A DNA stretch of 64,000 nt from Neelides folsomi (taxonomy: Eukaryota > Arthropoda > Collembola > Neelipleona > Neelidae): assembly GCA_034687125.1 (NCBI GenBank), contig JAQGBZ010000008.1, positions 1-64,000 on the forward strand. The letters are read 5' to 3'. The notes under the pieces are model-generated. The model saw only the letters and a list, made by a program, of their open reading frames with translations. It did not search any database and had not been told where the DNA came from. The first letter of the stretch is position 1, and every line of letters begins with the position of its first letter. This document shows, piece after piece, positions 1-11,744 of the stretch. Made by a program: the position numbers and the translations under genes.

Positions 1-256
1 TTTAGTACTTTTAAAGAAAGTTAATTAATAATTAAAATTTAGGTATTTAGAGACGTATTTAATTAATATATCGTAATATAAATTTATGAGTAGAGGGGGT
101 GGTTCTTTCGAGCATGGGCTCTCATTAAAAAATTTAGCTTTACCCATGGGCTTTCTTTCGAACATGGGCTCTCTTTCGAACGATGACGGTATTCAATAGT
201 CGATTTTCCTATATTATTATTATGATGATGATCATAATGATAATATTTTATTTTAG
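1..256 (+). other. Intron of a plus-strand gene entering from the left
   Basis: AT-rich sequence that ends in a good 3' splice site (TTTATTTTAG at 247-256) leading into the exon at 257. It contains a short imperfect direct repeat (103-123 and 153-173). No coding signal is seen. Confidence 0.5.
103..185. repeat. Short direct repeat, about 21 bp units
   Basis: A 21-bp unit starting TTCTTTCGA and ending GGGCTCTC occurs at 103-123 and 153-173 with one mismatch. A third partial copy (TCTTTCGAACGATG) follows at 172-185, and CCCATGGGCTTT lies between them. It is too short to classify. Confidence 0.6.
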
Positions 257-406
257 AAACACGAACAACTCAAGAAGATGAAAATTGAACCAGGAGTTGG
301 AACTGTCGAAACTATCCAAGCTCATCCTTCACTTCTTCATCTTCTGCCGTTTCATATCAATGCATTTGATTTTGGAGATGCAAATGATGTGTTTAGCAAA
401 CACTGA
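257..406 (+). CDS. Terminal coding exon of an unrecognised gene
   Basis: A polypyrimidine-rich 3' splice site (TTTTAG, ending at 256) opens a frame of 49 codons that stops at TGA (404-406), reading KHEQLKKMKIEPGVGTVET then a hydrophobic tail with HLLPFH and ending FSKH. The amphipathic, charged composition looks coding, and KIEPGV resembles the sumoylation-like KxEP motifs of nuclear proteins, but I do not recognise the protein. The upstream exons are outside the window, so entry phase 0 is assumed. It faces tail-to-tail toward the minus-strand gene that ends at 705. Confidence 0.5.
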   Translation, partial: KHEQLKKMKIEPGVGTVETIQAHPSLLHLLPFHINAFDFGDANDVFSKH

Positions 407-704
407 GAATTCCAAATTGCAAAAGTGCGTTTGTAATAAATTGTATTTCGAGTTTGTGCTTTTATAAATTATAGAAATTAACTTCAATTTCAAAATTAAA
501 TATTTATTTCTTTGTGTTTCTTTCAAGTGCTTTTTATAAAGTGAGTTATTTTCATGTTCAATATACTTTGTGTATTCAAGATTAACTTTATTATTTATAA
601 ATATTAATTATTTAATTATATTTTATGTATATTATGTTTAAATTATTATAATATTTTAACAAATAGTTATAAATTCCGAAGATTGAATTGGAATCATTTC
701 AGTG

Positions 705-3180
705 TCACATGCGAAGGTTCAATGGCTCCAATTTACACGGCTTTTTCCTTACCACTTCGTTCTTGTTGTAAAAGGAGTTATTTAAAAACTTTCTTTTCTG
801 CTCCTCTGCTTCGGCTTCAAACATTTTCTGCTGAGCCGTTATTTTCGAAACAACCTATTTTAGTTAAATATTCAATTAATTAACACATATAATCACTTCT
901 TTTTAAAATGTTACTTTTAATCAAATAATTAAATAATAAATTCGATATAACATGGTGTTGAATATTGCATCTAATATATTAATTTCCTAATAATTAATAA
1001 AACCTAATTACTTAATTCTTATTAAATACTTATCTACCTTCAAGTAATTTATTATAACTATTCTAATGTTTTACTTTATTAATTGTTCAATTTAATTAAC
1101 TAAGTAAATAAAATTACCTTTTGTGCGGCATTCTGTTGTAAGGTTGAGTAATTGAGCCAAAATCCCATATCTCCCACCCCAACACCTCCCATGTTGCAGA
1201 CCATTTTTCGTCTATAGTGGTCACAGGGCTTAATGGGGCCTGATGCATTGATCATTGGGATTTTGCTCCCTTGATGAAACTGAATTCCAGGGCTCCAATT
1301 TCCATCTTCTAAGCTCATATTAAAATAATTTTCGACCTGATCCGGCTGCTCTTCATTTCGTCGACTTGGCCTTTGTCTTTTGTTCTCGCTGTTGTAACTT
1401 TCAAGGCTGTCCCTTGTTCCGTAATTAAACTCCGACTCACCTTGGACCTCGCTACTAAACCCTTCATTGATGATTCCCTCGACAATTCCTCCACTCACAT
1501 TTTGCATATCGTCATTGTCAACTCTTCGGCTCTTCCCGCAACTGTTGATGATTTTCTCCTCTGAATCATCATATTCCATATATTCGTGTCCCATGACCGT
1601 GTCACCGGAGTTCACTCCTGGGTCATCGTTGGGCAATCGAGTCGAAGAAGGCGGCGGGGTTTCGGGACTCAGAAGATGATCTTGGTCTGAACCAATGCTT
1701 GATAATGAACCAGACAAATTGGTCAAATTATTCCGCCCGAGAACTTTGTTCACTCGGCCGCTGTTGAAATGCTTAACGTCTTCGGTCTGTTCGGCCACGA
1801 TTTTAATAACGACCGAGTCGGCTGTCTCCGGCTTGTACTTTAAATTAATTAAAATGCCTTCGTTGCTGGAAGTGAAGGAGAAATTTGGATCCGCCGTTGT
1901 TAAACCGTTTAAACCAAAGGTCTGACTCCGACTGAACATTTCACTCAACTCGGGAGTTTGAACCTTCAACCAAAATGTCCAAAGTTCTGATGGAGCTCGA
2001 TTGAAATGAGTCACGAAAGGGTTGAACTAATGCGAGATGAGAAAGAAGATTAAATGGATCTTCAACCTCCACCTGCCAAAACATTCAAAACACCATCAAT
2101 TAACATCAGACGAATGAATATTAAAATATGCACATTACATTTTCTCATGTTAGATGGACTTTTATTTTGACATTTGATGGAGATAAGAAATTGCTTATAT
2201 TTGTATATGCAACTTTAATGCTTCATTTTCTTCAACCACCAAATCTTGAATAAAATCAGGATTGCAAATCCGAATATCAATCAGATTAAAATTTACTTCC
2301 TGGATCATTAAATTATTGCGGTACTTTTAACACCAATCTGCATTAATTTTAAATTATGGAATAAAAAAAGATACTAGAATTAACTATCTATAATATTATA
2401 ATTAAAATGCGAATTTATTAATTTTAATAATAAAAAGTAAACAGGAAAAATAGCATTAATATTCAGCAAAGAAAGTCAATGGAAAGTCGCAGTGTCACTC
2501 CGTGACAAGAGACAATGAGGAACCAAATGGATTTTGCTACATTTATTAGAAAACTTGTAAAAGTGGTTTTTCTATCTCTTTCCTCACAATTTTCATATAC
2601 GTACTTTTACTCCACTAAAACTTCGTTCATTCCATTCAATCCAATGCCCAAGTTATGATAGACAGCCAAACCGAAAGGAGCATTTTCGCAAACGACCCGT
2701 CATTAACTGCTAGACAAGTTGAAACCAAAAGGCTTTCCATTTCCAACCAATTTGAACCCAAAGCATTAAAAACACTTTTTTATTGTTCCAAGTTCAGAGT
2801 CGGGGGAAATGTCAATGTGAACAAGTCTAAATCATATCTAACTGTATAGGATAATAATACCTTTATGTTCTATAAAGAAAACTTCGACAAATCATAGTCT
2901 GCATATGCTTACAAATAAAATCTATATCTTTACAAATACATGAAATATATAGGGATGTACTGACACTGAGTATGTGTACTAACATTCAGTATATGTATCA
3001 AAATTGATCTTATAACTATACTTAATAATTCTACAGGAAATGTTTTATCTATAAAATTGTCTCAAAGGTCCATAAAGGATTGGAGAGGGAAAGCGAGGAA
3101 AAGCTTACGTTTGAAGTCGTGAGGATTTTAACTATCTGCGTCACGTCAGTTGATCCATTAGGAGTTTGGAAGCGGAGAAC
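705..3180 (-). CDS. Unrecognised gene, 3' part (three exons modelled)
   Basis: Modelled coding exons, in transcription order: 3180-3109 (24 codons, VLRFQTPNGSTDVTQIVK...), 2026-1118 (303 codons) and 854-705 (49 codons plus TGA). All junctions are phase 0, with good signals (CTCTCTTAG acceptor and GTAAGC donor for the first, CGCATTAG for the second, AAAATAG for the third). The large exon begins FNPFVTHFNRAPSELWTFWL and continues as a low-complexity, Ser/Asn/Asp/Glu-rich region with SPETPPPSS and a basic RQRPSRR patch. The last exon is a charged helix (QQKMFEAEAEEQKRKF) followed by a basic end. I see no domain I can name; a nuclear or scaffold protein is possible. The first exon of the model is less certain, and the true 5' end was not found. 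Candidate exons between 3200 and 3800 could not be joined. Confidence 0.55.
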
Positions 3181-3189
3181 CTAAGAGAG

Positions 3190-4763
3190 ATTTTCACTCA
3201 GAGTCCAACCGCACAACTCCGAACCTCAGCTCTGAATAATTGATCAACCGCCAATTACTCACCCACACCGAATGAAACTATTCTGTGACCAGAAATGACA
3301 CAAAATATTTTTCAATAGATCATGCCCACACTTCAATCACTAAATCTCACGACCTCCAAATTTCATAATGCTCCTTGGCCTCGACCAAGGCCAAGATTGT
3401 AAGCTCCAACTCATTTGTTAAAAGAAACACTGGAGTACTATGGAACACATAGGAGTTCAAAATGGCCATGAATAGTAGTTTTTACATATAGAGCCAAATC
3501 TGTATTGGAGTGAGAGACTGGAAATCCTTAAAATACATTATTGTGTGTGAGGTGTGTTGAGAAGTATAATTAAGGGAATACCTATAATATTGCAATATTA
3601 CTATTCGTCTCGTGACTGGCTTTTGAGAGGTTGAGAAGAAATATGGAAGGGCAAGGGTAAATTCACCTTGCTCTTTACGCTCAATTTCATCTTTTGGAAA
3701 GGCCGAGTGGAGGGAAGGAATGCAATGAGGATTTTCACCGATCGATTGATCGCTTTCTCGCATGAAGGAAACGAGGAGGAAGAGAATGAAGAAATGCAAT
3801 TAGAAAGATTTATCTTAAATACATTTCCCAATATACAGAGTAAAATTCTCTCCTTGTATATAGGCTTTCTTAATCCACTGCAGGAAACGACGTTAATTGT
3901 TCCATAAACACGCCAAGTTTAATTTCAAAACTTTAAAATGAACGATGGTATGACCGTATGAGTAACTTCAAGATGCTGTTTAATTTTTTAAATAAAACTC
4001 TTATACATAATAAATTTTTGATGCCAATTTCATTTATAGGTACATGATTCTTGAAAATTGTTTAATGCTGATGTATTTTTGTATAATAGTGTCAGTATTT
4101 CAGTATATAGTTAAAGATTGAGCATAATATGTGTAAAGCTAATGGAAGTACATATTTATTGATTAATGTAGCTGTCCTTAATGTCGCTGAATTTGCCAAA
4201 ATTTAAAATTATACGTTTTACGAAGAATTTGCTGGATTTGGATGATTCGATCAATGAATGGATTCAGGTGTTATTAACAAAACTCTTTTTATTGATAATA
4301 AAAGACAAAACGTATTTGTTTTTTTAGTTATGTGACTTACGTCAAAAAGGAAGAACACATGTATATATTAGTATAATAGTGTAATAATGTAACGTAAACA
4401 AATATTGTATTGATATTGAATTAAGACAAGAGCTCATTTTCGAGTCAAATTGTCAAACAAATTCTCTGAAAGACACCAAAGCAAGTACCTTGATTCTTTC
4501 TTACTTTACATAATTTACATTCACATTCATATTGATAAATTATCAAATTACCGTTCAATTACCTTATCTCTACACGCACGCCATCAAATGCTGATAAACA
4601 CCGACCACATCAGGTAAAACATCTTCAGTGTCAATTCTCAATTCTCTCATAAATAGCCTTAAAGTGCTTGTAAAATCTTTCACGTTCCAGAAGTCTAATA
4701 GTTCAATCATTTTAATGTGACAAAAGGATATTTAGTATTAGGAAGTGCTTCAGGAGTTCGAGA
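3190..4763. other. Spacer with no resolved gene
   Basis: AT-rich sequence. Short open frames on the minus strand (for example around 3650-3800, containing RESDQSIGENPHC) could be 5' exons of the gene to the left, but no joinable set of splice sites was found. The right end holds the promoter side of the gene at 4764; no clear TATA box is seen. Confidence 0.4.
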
Positions 4764-5507
4764 ATGGAATTCAATTCCGGATTCCGAGCAGGAATGGGAA
4801 GAGGAACGATGATTAAAAGAGGAGGAGCATCTTTCCCAAATCAAGTTAAGGCCGAAAAACCTGAGGATGAATCAACTGAAGGGAATGAATTGATCGACAA
4901 GGATGAAGATCCCCAAGATCACTCACGTTTTGGATATTCGCCTGAATTCATCACTGGCAATAAAGGAGTCATAACGTAATTGAAAAACAAAATAATAATA
5001 ATACATACTTAAATACAATTGTAATTATTCAAATTGTCAAATCCTATAAATTACCATTTTGACACATTGATATGACATATGGTTTACTATTACAGATTTC
5101 GTCCAGATCCCCAATGGAACCCGGATTCCCCCGATTACAAGATTTCAAGAGACGTTGTTGGGAACTGTTCTCATGAAGGGACTCTGGGATATGTCAAAAG
5201 TATTCAATATGCAAAGAAAATGAGGAGTCAGAATTTGTATAAACCTTCTTTTATCAACCAAGAACTGGACACCTCACCGAACTCACCTGATAAAGTCGTG
5301 AATCTCCCAATCATGTTCGACATAAAGACGGGAAGTGGAAGGAAAAAGAAAGAAACGATTCTGGAGGTTACTCGGAAAAGCATTGCAGAAGCCATTGCTA
5401 ATGGGAATACTCTTTTCTGTAAAGGCCGAAACCATCCATTAGCATACAAACCCCTGAATTATCTTCCGTATAAGAGATTACCATTTATGTTTCTTCCACA
5501 AGATTAA
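4764..5507 (+). CDS. Orphan two-exon protein, 207 residues
   Basis: Exon 1 is 4764-4975 (ATG in the context GAGAATGG) and exon 2 is 5096-5507 (TAA). The split codon AC|A joins the donor GTAATT to the acceptor TTACTATTACAG, and the frame is open across the junction. The N-terminus is glycine/arginine-rich (FRAGMGRG, IKRGG), followed by an acidic stretch (EKPEDESTEGNE, DKDEDPQD) and then a compact basic, hydrophobic C-terminal half with RPDPQWNPDSPDYKISRDVV, TGSGRKKKET and a Pro/Leu/Tyr-rich end. No transmembrane segment or signal peptide is visible. I do not recognise the family. The RG-rich start could mean RNA or nucleolar contact, but that is only an inference. A candidate AATAAA lies at 5899-5904. 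Confidence 0.65.
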
Positions 5508-6195
5508 TAACTATAAAATTTATTCATTTATGCAATATATTTTCTATAAAATATATTATTCTTAAATTTTTTAATTACAATTAAGTAATCATACATTGTA
5601 TTAACATATTTAACCATTAATTATTCTAATCCTTACCTAGTCCTGGTATGATTCTCATTATTTTTGCTTAATATTCTCAATTGTTCTCTTACACTATGTT
5701 AAAAATTAATCTATTGCTTAATTTATCAATATCATATAATATGTTAGAATATTTTGTATTAAATTATTTGAGATTTTGAAATATTTATGAACCTTAATAT
5801 CATTTTTTTAAGAATATTAAGTAATTTATGTTTGTTAGCTCCATATTTAAATACATTTAAACTGTTACCAAAAATGTAAGGTTTGTATACAAATATTGAA
5901 TAAATCGTTTATTCATTCATATATAATATACAATAGATTTCGAAATAGATTACAATGGTAAATAAAATAAGTACGTATAATAAGTAAAATGTCCAAGATA
6001 ATAAATCAAATTTGTATTTATTAATAAATCAAAACTCTGCAAACTGAATACACAACTTTTAAATTTGATAACACATTTATATCATGTTTCTGTATCACAT
6101 AAAATACATAAGTTAATTTCAAATTAATCATTATTTGTTTCAACTACATTTAATTAAATAACAAAAGGAATTAATTCGGTTTATATGAAAGTAAA
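5508..6195. other. Convergent 3' spacer with poly(A) signals
   Basis: Very AT-rich spacer between two genes that point at each other. AATAAA at 5899-5904 (+) could serve the left gene, and TTTATT at 6017-6022, which is AATAAA on the minus strand, could serve the right gene. The two 3' ends would be close together or slightly apart. No coding signal is seen. Confidence 0.5.
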
Positions 6196-8566
6196 TTATA
6201 AAACAACGGAATTTTCAAGTTCAGCAATGAAGAAGTCCAAGGCGTCAACGAAGAACAAAAGAATTGAGTTTTGATTCATTTTGAGAAGATCGAAAAATAA
6301 TTGTTCATTTATGAAAGCTCCTCTTTTACTCAACAACCATTTGACAATTGTTCCTTCCCAATCTTCAATTTTTGGTGGTGTCGAAGGGCGTGGTTGGCAT
6401 ATTTGAATCTTTTGTTCCTTCAGAGCTTCCACGAACGTTTCATGAATCAATTGGACAAGATACACTAAATTGTCCGTACTCAACAATGCAATAATTAAAC
6501 TCTTCAATTCCTCTTCGAATTTCGGCTTAAGGAGAGGTGTGAGGAAATCAATCCAACCAGAGGTGACAGGGCCGGAATAAGGATCTCTATCCATCCATGA
6601 CGTAACTAAATAAAAATAATTTGAAGTTAGTTAAATATTAAATATAAAAAAATGTAAAATATTTAAATAACCCATGTATTTAGTTATTTATACATAAAAA
6701 ATTATAGATAGACAATATTCACTAACCAATATTTGTCGAAGAATTAAAAATGTCAAAAGGTTGGGGTCGCAAAGAGACTCTGGAATGAACAGAAGGGTCG
6801 TCTTCTTTTTCATAACTCCTCGCTTCTGTGCCGACTCTCTTAGCTTTCACGGGGGATCTGGACGCAGAAGAAAAAGCTGGATCTTGGATTTTCTCATAAA
6901 GGTTCGTCGTAGAATTGAGGAATTTGAGAACAATGACGTCGATATTTTGAGGACGTTTCCGTATTTTAAAATCTGGCTCCACATTCCCTTCAATTGGCAA
7001 TGTGACGGAAGTGGAGATTGATGGATCTGGAGAATCATTGCTGTAAATGGCAAGTCCATCAACAACACTTTTTTCCAATTTCCATATAGGAATCCCAGTG
7101 TTGGAACCGCCATAGGAAGCTGATCGAATGTGTAATGTTTTCCTATAAATATAAAGGAATTAGTGAATTTATGGTTTATGGAATACCAAAAGGAATTTGA
7201 AAGCAAATCAAATAATCTATTGTTTAAGTTTTATAATTTAATTTTAGTATTATACAAATAAAATTAAAATTCGGCTTTGAGTAAATTATATTCATTTTAA
7301 TTATTTAATTTTAATAATGACTTACAATGTATTGGGAGATTCAAATCCGGCTTCGAGTCCAATTTCGATCCTGCTTAATCCCATGCTTTCAATGAACAGC
7401 TTCGACCGACAGAAACCAGGAATGAGTTCAAGCTCCAGAATTTGTCGACAATAAGCCGATCCATCGGGAGTGTCGTCCAAAACTGCTTGCAAATATTCCA
7501 ATGCCTTTTTCCCTCTCAGGTACTGAATTAAATAATAAAGGAGATCTTTTTCTCCGAGGATTTCCGACAACGTAGGGCGCCAACGGGAATTGATAAACTC
7601 CGGCTGTTCTAATTCATGTCGCGGGTCGAGGAATCCGTCCAAGAGAAATGGAACGTTATTCTTTTCTTCTATCACAATTTCATTTTTCGACAAATGAGTA
7701 GTAGCTGAATTAATAAAATACATTTGTGGCGAATCCACTTCGTCTGAATTCCCATCTTGACTATTTATTCCACTTGACTCTTTCAACTCATTGTATAAAT
7801 TTTCTAAAATGTCAGGTAACCTCTGTTTCCCCAATTGGAACAAATTCCAAAAGACTCCGTCTCCCAGGACGGACACGCAAAGTTCCACCCACATCTTGCA
7901 ATTCACATCTTCTTCACTCATATTTTGGATCAAAAGTATTCTGGCCAAACTCCGAACCTTCAATCTCAGTAAATCCAAATTGGCAATTCGCTCGTTCGAT
8001 TCTCCTCTTGAAGCTTGTTGGTAATGATGCAAAAACAAAGGGATGATTTGCGATATGACGAAATTTTCTAATTTCCCTTCTTCGGGATTTTTGGCAAAAG
8101 TGTTGTTCACTTTTTCTCCGAATGACGTAAGAAGTCTTTTGAGAGCTAAGCGGAGTTGTCTTCTTGTTTCATACGGCGCCCAAGAGGAATTCACATAATG
8201 GTCAAATACACAATTGGAGAAGTTGGACAATGCATGGTCCAATTTATCATTAACTCTTAAATCCTCTTTAGCTCTTTTATGGAACAGACTTTTCTTTTCT
8301 TCTTCCATTTGTGGGATTGAAAGGAGCGGATCGGACGTGGCCTCTTTGCGACAGCCATATTCTTCTTCTAACTCAATTTTATCGGAGTTGGACGAGGATT
8401 GGGCGAGGACGAGCTTAGATTGAAGGAAATCTACGGAGTAATAGCCCAGAAGGGTTGAGAAGACGAGAAGCACAATGACCCATGGAAAGACGAGGAAGAA
8501 GGTAAAGAGGGAGATGGAACACAAAATAAACAAATTCTGTGATGAAATTGATGTTAAACTCTCCAT
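6196..8566 (-). CDS. PXA-domain, sorting-nexin-like membrane protein
   Basis: Three exons: 8566-7326, 7142-6727 and 6605-6196 (stop). Phases agree at both junctions (donors GTAAGT and GTTAGT; acceptors ATTTATAG and TTATTTAG), giving 688 residues. Residues ~10-45 form a hydrophobic hairpin or two membrane helices (FILCSISLFTFFLVFPWVIV). Residues ~105-260 fit a PXA domain (the pattern KLDHALSNFSNCVFDHYV, RLALKRLL, FVISQIIPLFLHH, then LLRLKVRSLARILL). PXA proteins with N-terminal membrane anchors are the SNX13/14/19/25 group, which act at ER-endosome or ER-lipid-droplet contacts. Around residue 330, DLLYYLIQYLRGKKALEYL resembles the start of an RGS-like helix bundle, but the rest is absent. The last exon (VTSWMDRDPYSG..., then helical KPKFEEELKSLIIALL) may be a C-terminal Nexin_C-like region. 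I find no PX domain in the model, which is unusual for the group. Which subfamily it belongs to is unclear. Confidence 0.7.
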
Positions 8567-9138
8567 CTCCCCAAGATTATTTCACTTGACTATTTTAAAT
8601 CATAATGGAATTTGGAATTCGCTTATAAATTGCAAAAATCTGGGAGTAATTTTTATTTTGCAAAAGTTTTGCAAAAGTAAATATGTATCGACTTTGAATT
8701 GATGGCGGTTTTGTTCACAGGTTTTAGTGTAGATTATTAAAAATGGGTAGATTTAGACAAAGGCCCACTTTAACAAACTTTTAAAAGTTATTTAATGTAT
8801 GTTTATTTAAACATTTAACTTTTATGGTTAAATTTAAAAAATAAAATAAAATAACAAATTGACAATCTCTTTATTTTCATTTGTTTTTCTTTATTTTAAA
8901 TTCCAAAAATTCATTTTAAATAATTCAATGATTGGGATAAAAACTCTAATTAATAATAAATTGATTAAATATACTTTTATAACTAATTAAACATTATAGT
9001 TATAAAAAAGTATATTATGTAATATACACTTTGCATTTGTAATTATTTTATAACACGATTAATTACGTATTGGAAAATAAATTTAATTCATAAAGTAAAA
9101 AATCTTTTGCTTGTTATATTTATTTCACATTGAGATTT
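8567..9138. other. AT-rich spacer
   Basis: Upstream of the PXA gene start and downstream of the small acidic gene. It is nearly all A and T past 8760, and no open frame or RNA gene is seen. Confidence 0.5.
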
Positions 9139-9768
9139 TCATCCGTCGAATTTTGTAATGCTCAAAAATGCTGGAGGTTTGGGGAAGAAGGGGAAAAGCG
9201 TCTGCAGATGAAGTTTGTATTTCTCCTCTCCGTTTTCGTCGATTTGGTTAGTTAAACAACCCATCATCAACGATTCATCTTTCGAAAGAATCATTTCCTC
9301 CATTGGGATGTTAGTGGGATGTCCAGCGCTGCCGACTCTGAAGATTGGAATCTTGTATTTCTCTATAACCTCCATGGACGTTTCTGCATTTCCATTCTCA
9401 CCGTTTTTTTCAGGTTCTTTGGGAGTTTCTTTCATTCCTTCTGCTACTCCGCTTGAAGACTTTTTTGGTTCTCTAGCAGTTGTTTTCTCATCGGGGACGT
9501 CAAAGACTTCTTGATCGGAATCGGAAGAGTCCAATGAAGAACCATCGATTTCAACAACCGAATCGTAGCAGTCCTCCAAATCTTCAAATTTTGGCAGCTT
9601 TAGCTTCAAACATTTCCTGATAGCAAAAGAAAACAATTGAGTATTATCGTTGTAAAGGTTGGCAAATTATTCTAGTTTCACAATACCTGTATATAAGTAG
9701 TTAGCTTAAATTAAAAATATACTAAGGATTTCCGAATAGGTGATTTTTTCTTACCTTTGTTTCTTCAT
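9139..9768 (-). CDS. Small acidic orphan protein, 163 residues
   Basis: Exon 1 holds only 14 coding bases (9768-9755, MKKQR), then a donor GTAAGA; exon 2 (9616-9139) follows acceptor TTGCTATCAG. The joined frame reads MKKQRKCLKLKLPKFEDLED and stops after ITKFDG. It has a basic start, then an acidic Ser/Asp run (SSLDSSDSDQEVFDVPDEK), a Lys/Glu/Pro/Asn-rich middle, and a hydrophobic C-terminus (LHLQTLFPFFPKPPAFL). No signal peptide or membrane helix is seen. I do not recognise it. The frame is open a little further upstream, so a longer first exon is possible, but the ATG used is the first plausible one. It is divergently arranged with the scramblase 736 bp away. Confidence 0.55.
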
Positions 9769-10504
9769 CTTTGAATCTGAAAGCAAAATTGTCTTCTTGA
9801 GAGAGAGTCTTGTCGAAAAATTGTGAGTGCACTGTTCGAGAGTCTGAGCTGACAATGAGTGAGAGAGGAAAGCATTATTTTTTCATAATTTAAATTAATT
9901 TTAAAATCGCTATCATCATCAGTACGTTGACTCATGTTTATACACACTCGATATACCTATAATATGAATCACAGATTCACAGATAATATTTAATTATGAA
10001 AGGGTCGGTGGTAACATTCATTCAAGTACAAGTTTACTTATGAAATGATTGAAACGAATGTTTATTTTATAGCCTCCACGCCTCCGCTACCAAACCAAAC
10101 TTAATATTTGAATATCTAAGCAGTTTAATTCCAATGCATAAAATAATTAAAAGATGCATTTCATACAATATAGTCCATACATTTTTGACATAAATTAATA
10201 TATCCCATAAATACAGGCCAATATTATCGTTAAGTCAAATTAAATAGTAATGATGTCAACAATAAAGTATTAAACAATGTACAAAAAAATGCAACCAATT
10301 TCCTGATGAAATTCATAAAGACTCAAGTGAATCTCAAGTTTTTCTAAAAATTCTCTCGTAAGGAATTGGCCAAAATTAACTTTCCAGCTATCAAAATTCC
10401 TTCCAAACATCCCTCCTAATATAATCTGCACATTTCGCCCTGTGCTTTTTCATATTTTGACATAATATTACTTATATTTGGGTTTCTAACTAACTTTAAG
10501 ACAA
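9769..10504. promoter_or_regulatory. Shared upstream region of two divergent genes
   Basis: About 0.7 kb between the start codons of the small acidic gene (-) and the scramblase (+). It must hold both promoters and 5' leaders. I see no clear TATA box or other defined element, so the assignment rests on gene orientation only. Confidence 0.35.
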
Positions 10505-11744
10505 ATGTCTCATGCTCCAAGTCATAGTCATCGCCATCCAGGTCCGCAATAATTTACATCTAGCTCTTATAAGCCATGATTTTATATTTGTTTAATTAGA
10601 CGAAGTACTTTAATCAAATTAACAATAATTAATGAAAGTTTCTCTTAATTTTTGTTATAGCTGGAGGTTTAGGACTCCTCAAGCCGCTCAGCCAAATCTT
10701 TATCAAACAACAAATTGACATTTTGGAAAGTGAGAAGTGACATCAACTTTTAATTGACTTTATTTTACCCATATTTTGATTTACACTATATTATTCTGTG
10801 AAATAATGTCTATTTATTTTAACTTTTAATAGTGATTTCTGGATACGAACAAGCCAATCGATACAACATTATGGACCAATCAGGAGCACCAATATTTTTC
10901 TGCTATGAAACGACTGACGAGTGCACGAGGTAATTCATATTATTAAACTTATTAATTACCTATTCGTATATTAAAAATTAAGATTATTCTTTTCTATACA
11001 ATTGTGGAATATAGGCAATGTTGTGGAAATAAGAGAGGATTTGAACTCAACATTTCTGATGGAACCGGGGCTGAAATCATTCACGTTTTACTGCCGTACA
11101 ATTGTTGTGTTCAAGTAAAATTATAATTTAAACTGCAATTCATGTAGAAACACTTTAATCAATTAATCACTCAAAGTTAAAATTTCCATTAATTATAACT
11201 TAGGAAGCCACAATTGAATCCCCTCCTGGAACCATTGTGGGGAAAATTCAACAGGATTATAGTTGTTGCAGTGCGTTATTTGATATTCAAAATTCGACCG
11301 GTCAGAATGTTTTGCGAATTGAAGGCTAAGAAGCCACTTGCTACTTTTACGGAGATGTTGATTTTAATGTATACTCGTTTAAAAATTCTTAGCTTTATTT
11401 ATATTAATTAATACTAATAGTATTTCAATTAATGATATTCAGGTTTTGGGGAGCGACAAGCAAACAAACATTGGAAAAATTTCCAAGATTTGGGCAGGAC
11501 TTGCTCAAGAAATGATGACAAATGCAGATAATTTTGGAATGACGTTCCCAAGAGATCTTGATCTCAAGTCAAAGGCAACTCTTATCGGAGCTGTCTTTTT
11601 AATTGTAAGTTTTATCGCCATTTTAAATCATATTTTGCTTTCACATTTATTACAATTAAGTTTTTAAATTTTTAGTACTTCATGTATTTTGAGCAAAATA
11701 TGAATCAAAATCGTCGTCATCGTGGACGCGGTATGGGATATTAG
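10505..11744 (+). pseudogene. Phospholipid scramblase with an internal in-frame stop
   Basis: Seven exons: 10505-10541, 10661-10729, 10833-10929, 11015-11114, 11204-11368, 11443-11604 and 11676-11744. All phases agree, giving 233 codons. The family (PLSCR) moves phospholipids between bilayer leaflets in a Ca2+-dependent way and also has nuclear roles. The sequence matches throughout: QQIDILEMISGYEQANRYNI, ECTRQCCGNKRGF, CCVQEATIESPPG, GDVDF, GKISKIWAGL, then the signature NADNFGMTFPRDLDLKSKA with the membrane helix TLIGAVFLIYFMYF. The N-terminus is very short (MSHAPSHSHRHP), and the usual Cys-rich palmitoylation cluster is reduced to CC. Codon 143 is TAA (11327-11329), at the position where relatives have Pro in IEGP; everything after it is intact, so reading would stop at 142 residues. 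This fits a recent nonsense mutation (CAA to TAA would do it), a sequence error or readthrough; I cannot separate these. Called a pseudogene provisionally. Confidence 0.75.

Noticed and set aside
3482-3831. Minus-strand frames with a hydrophobic start and RESDQSIGENPHC
   Set aside because: No ATG at the proper place, and I could not link it by phase to the exon at 3180.
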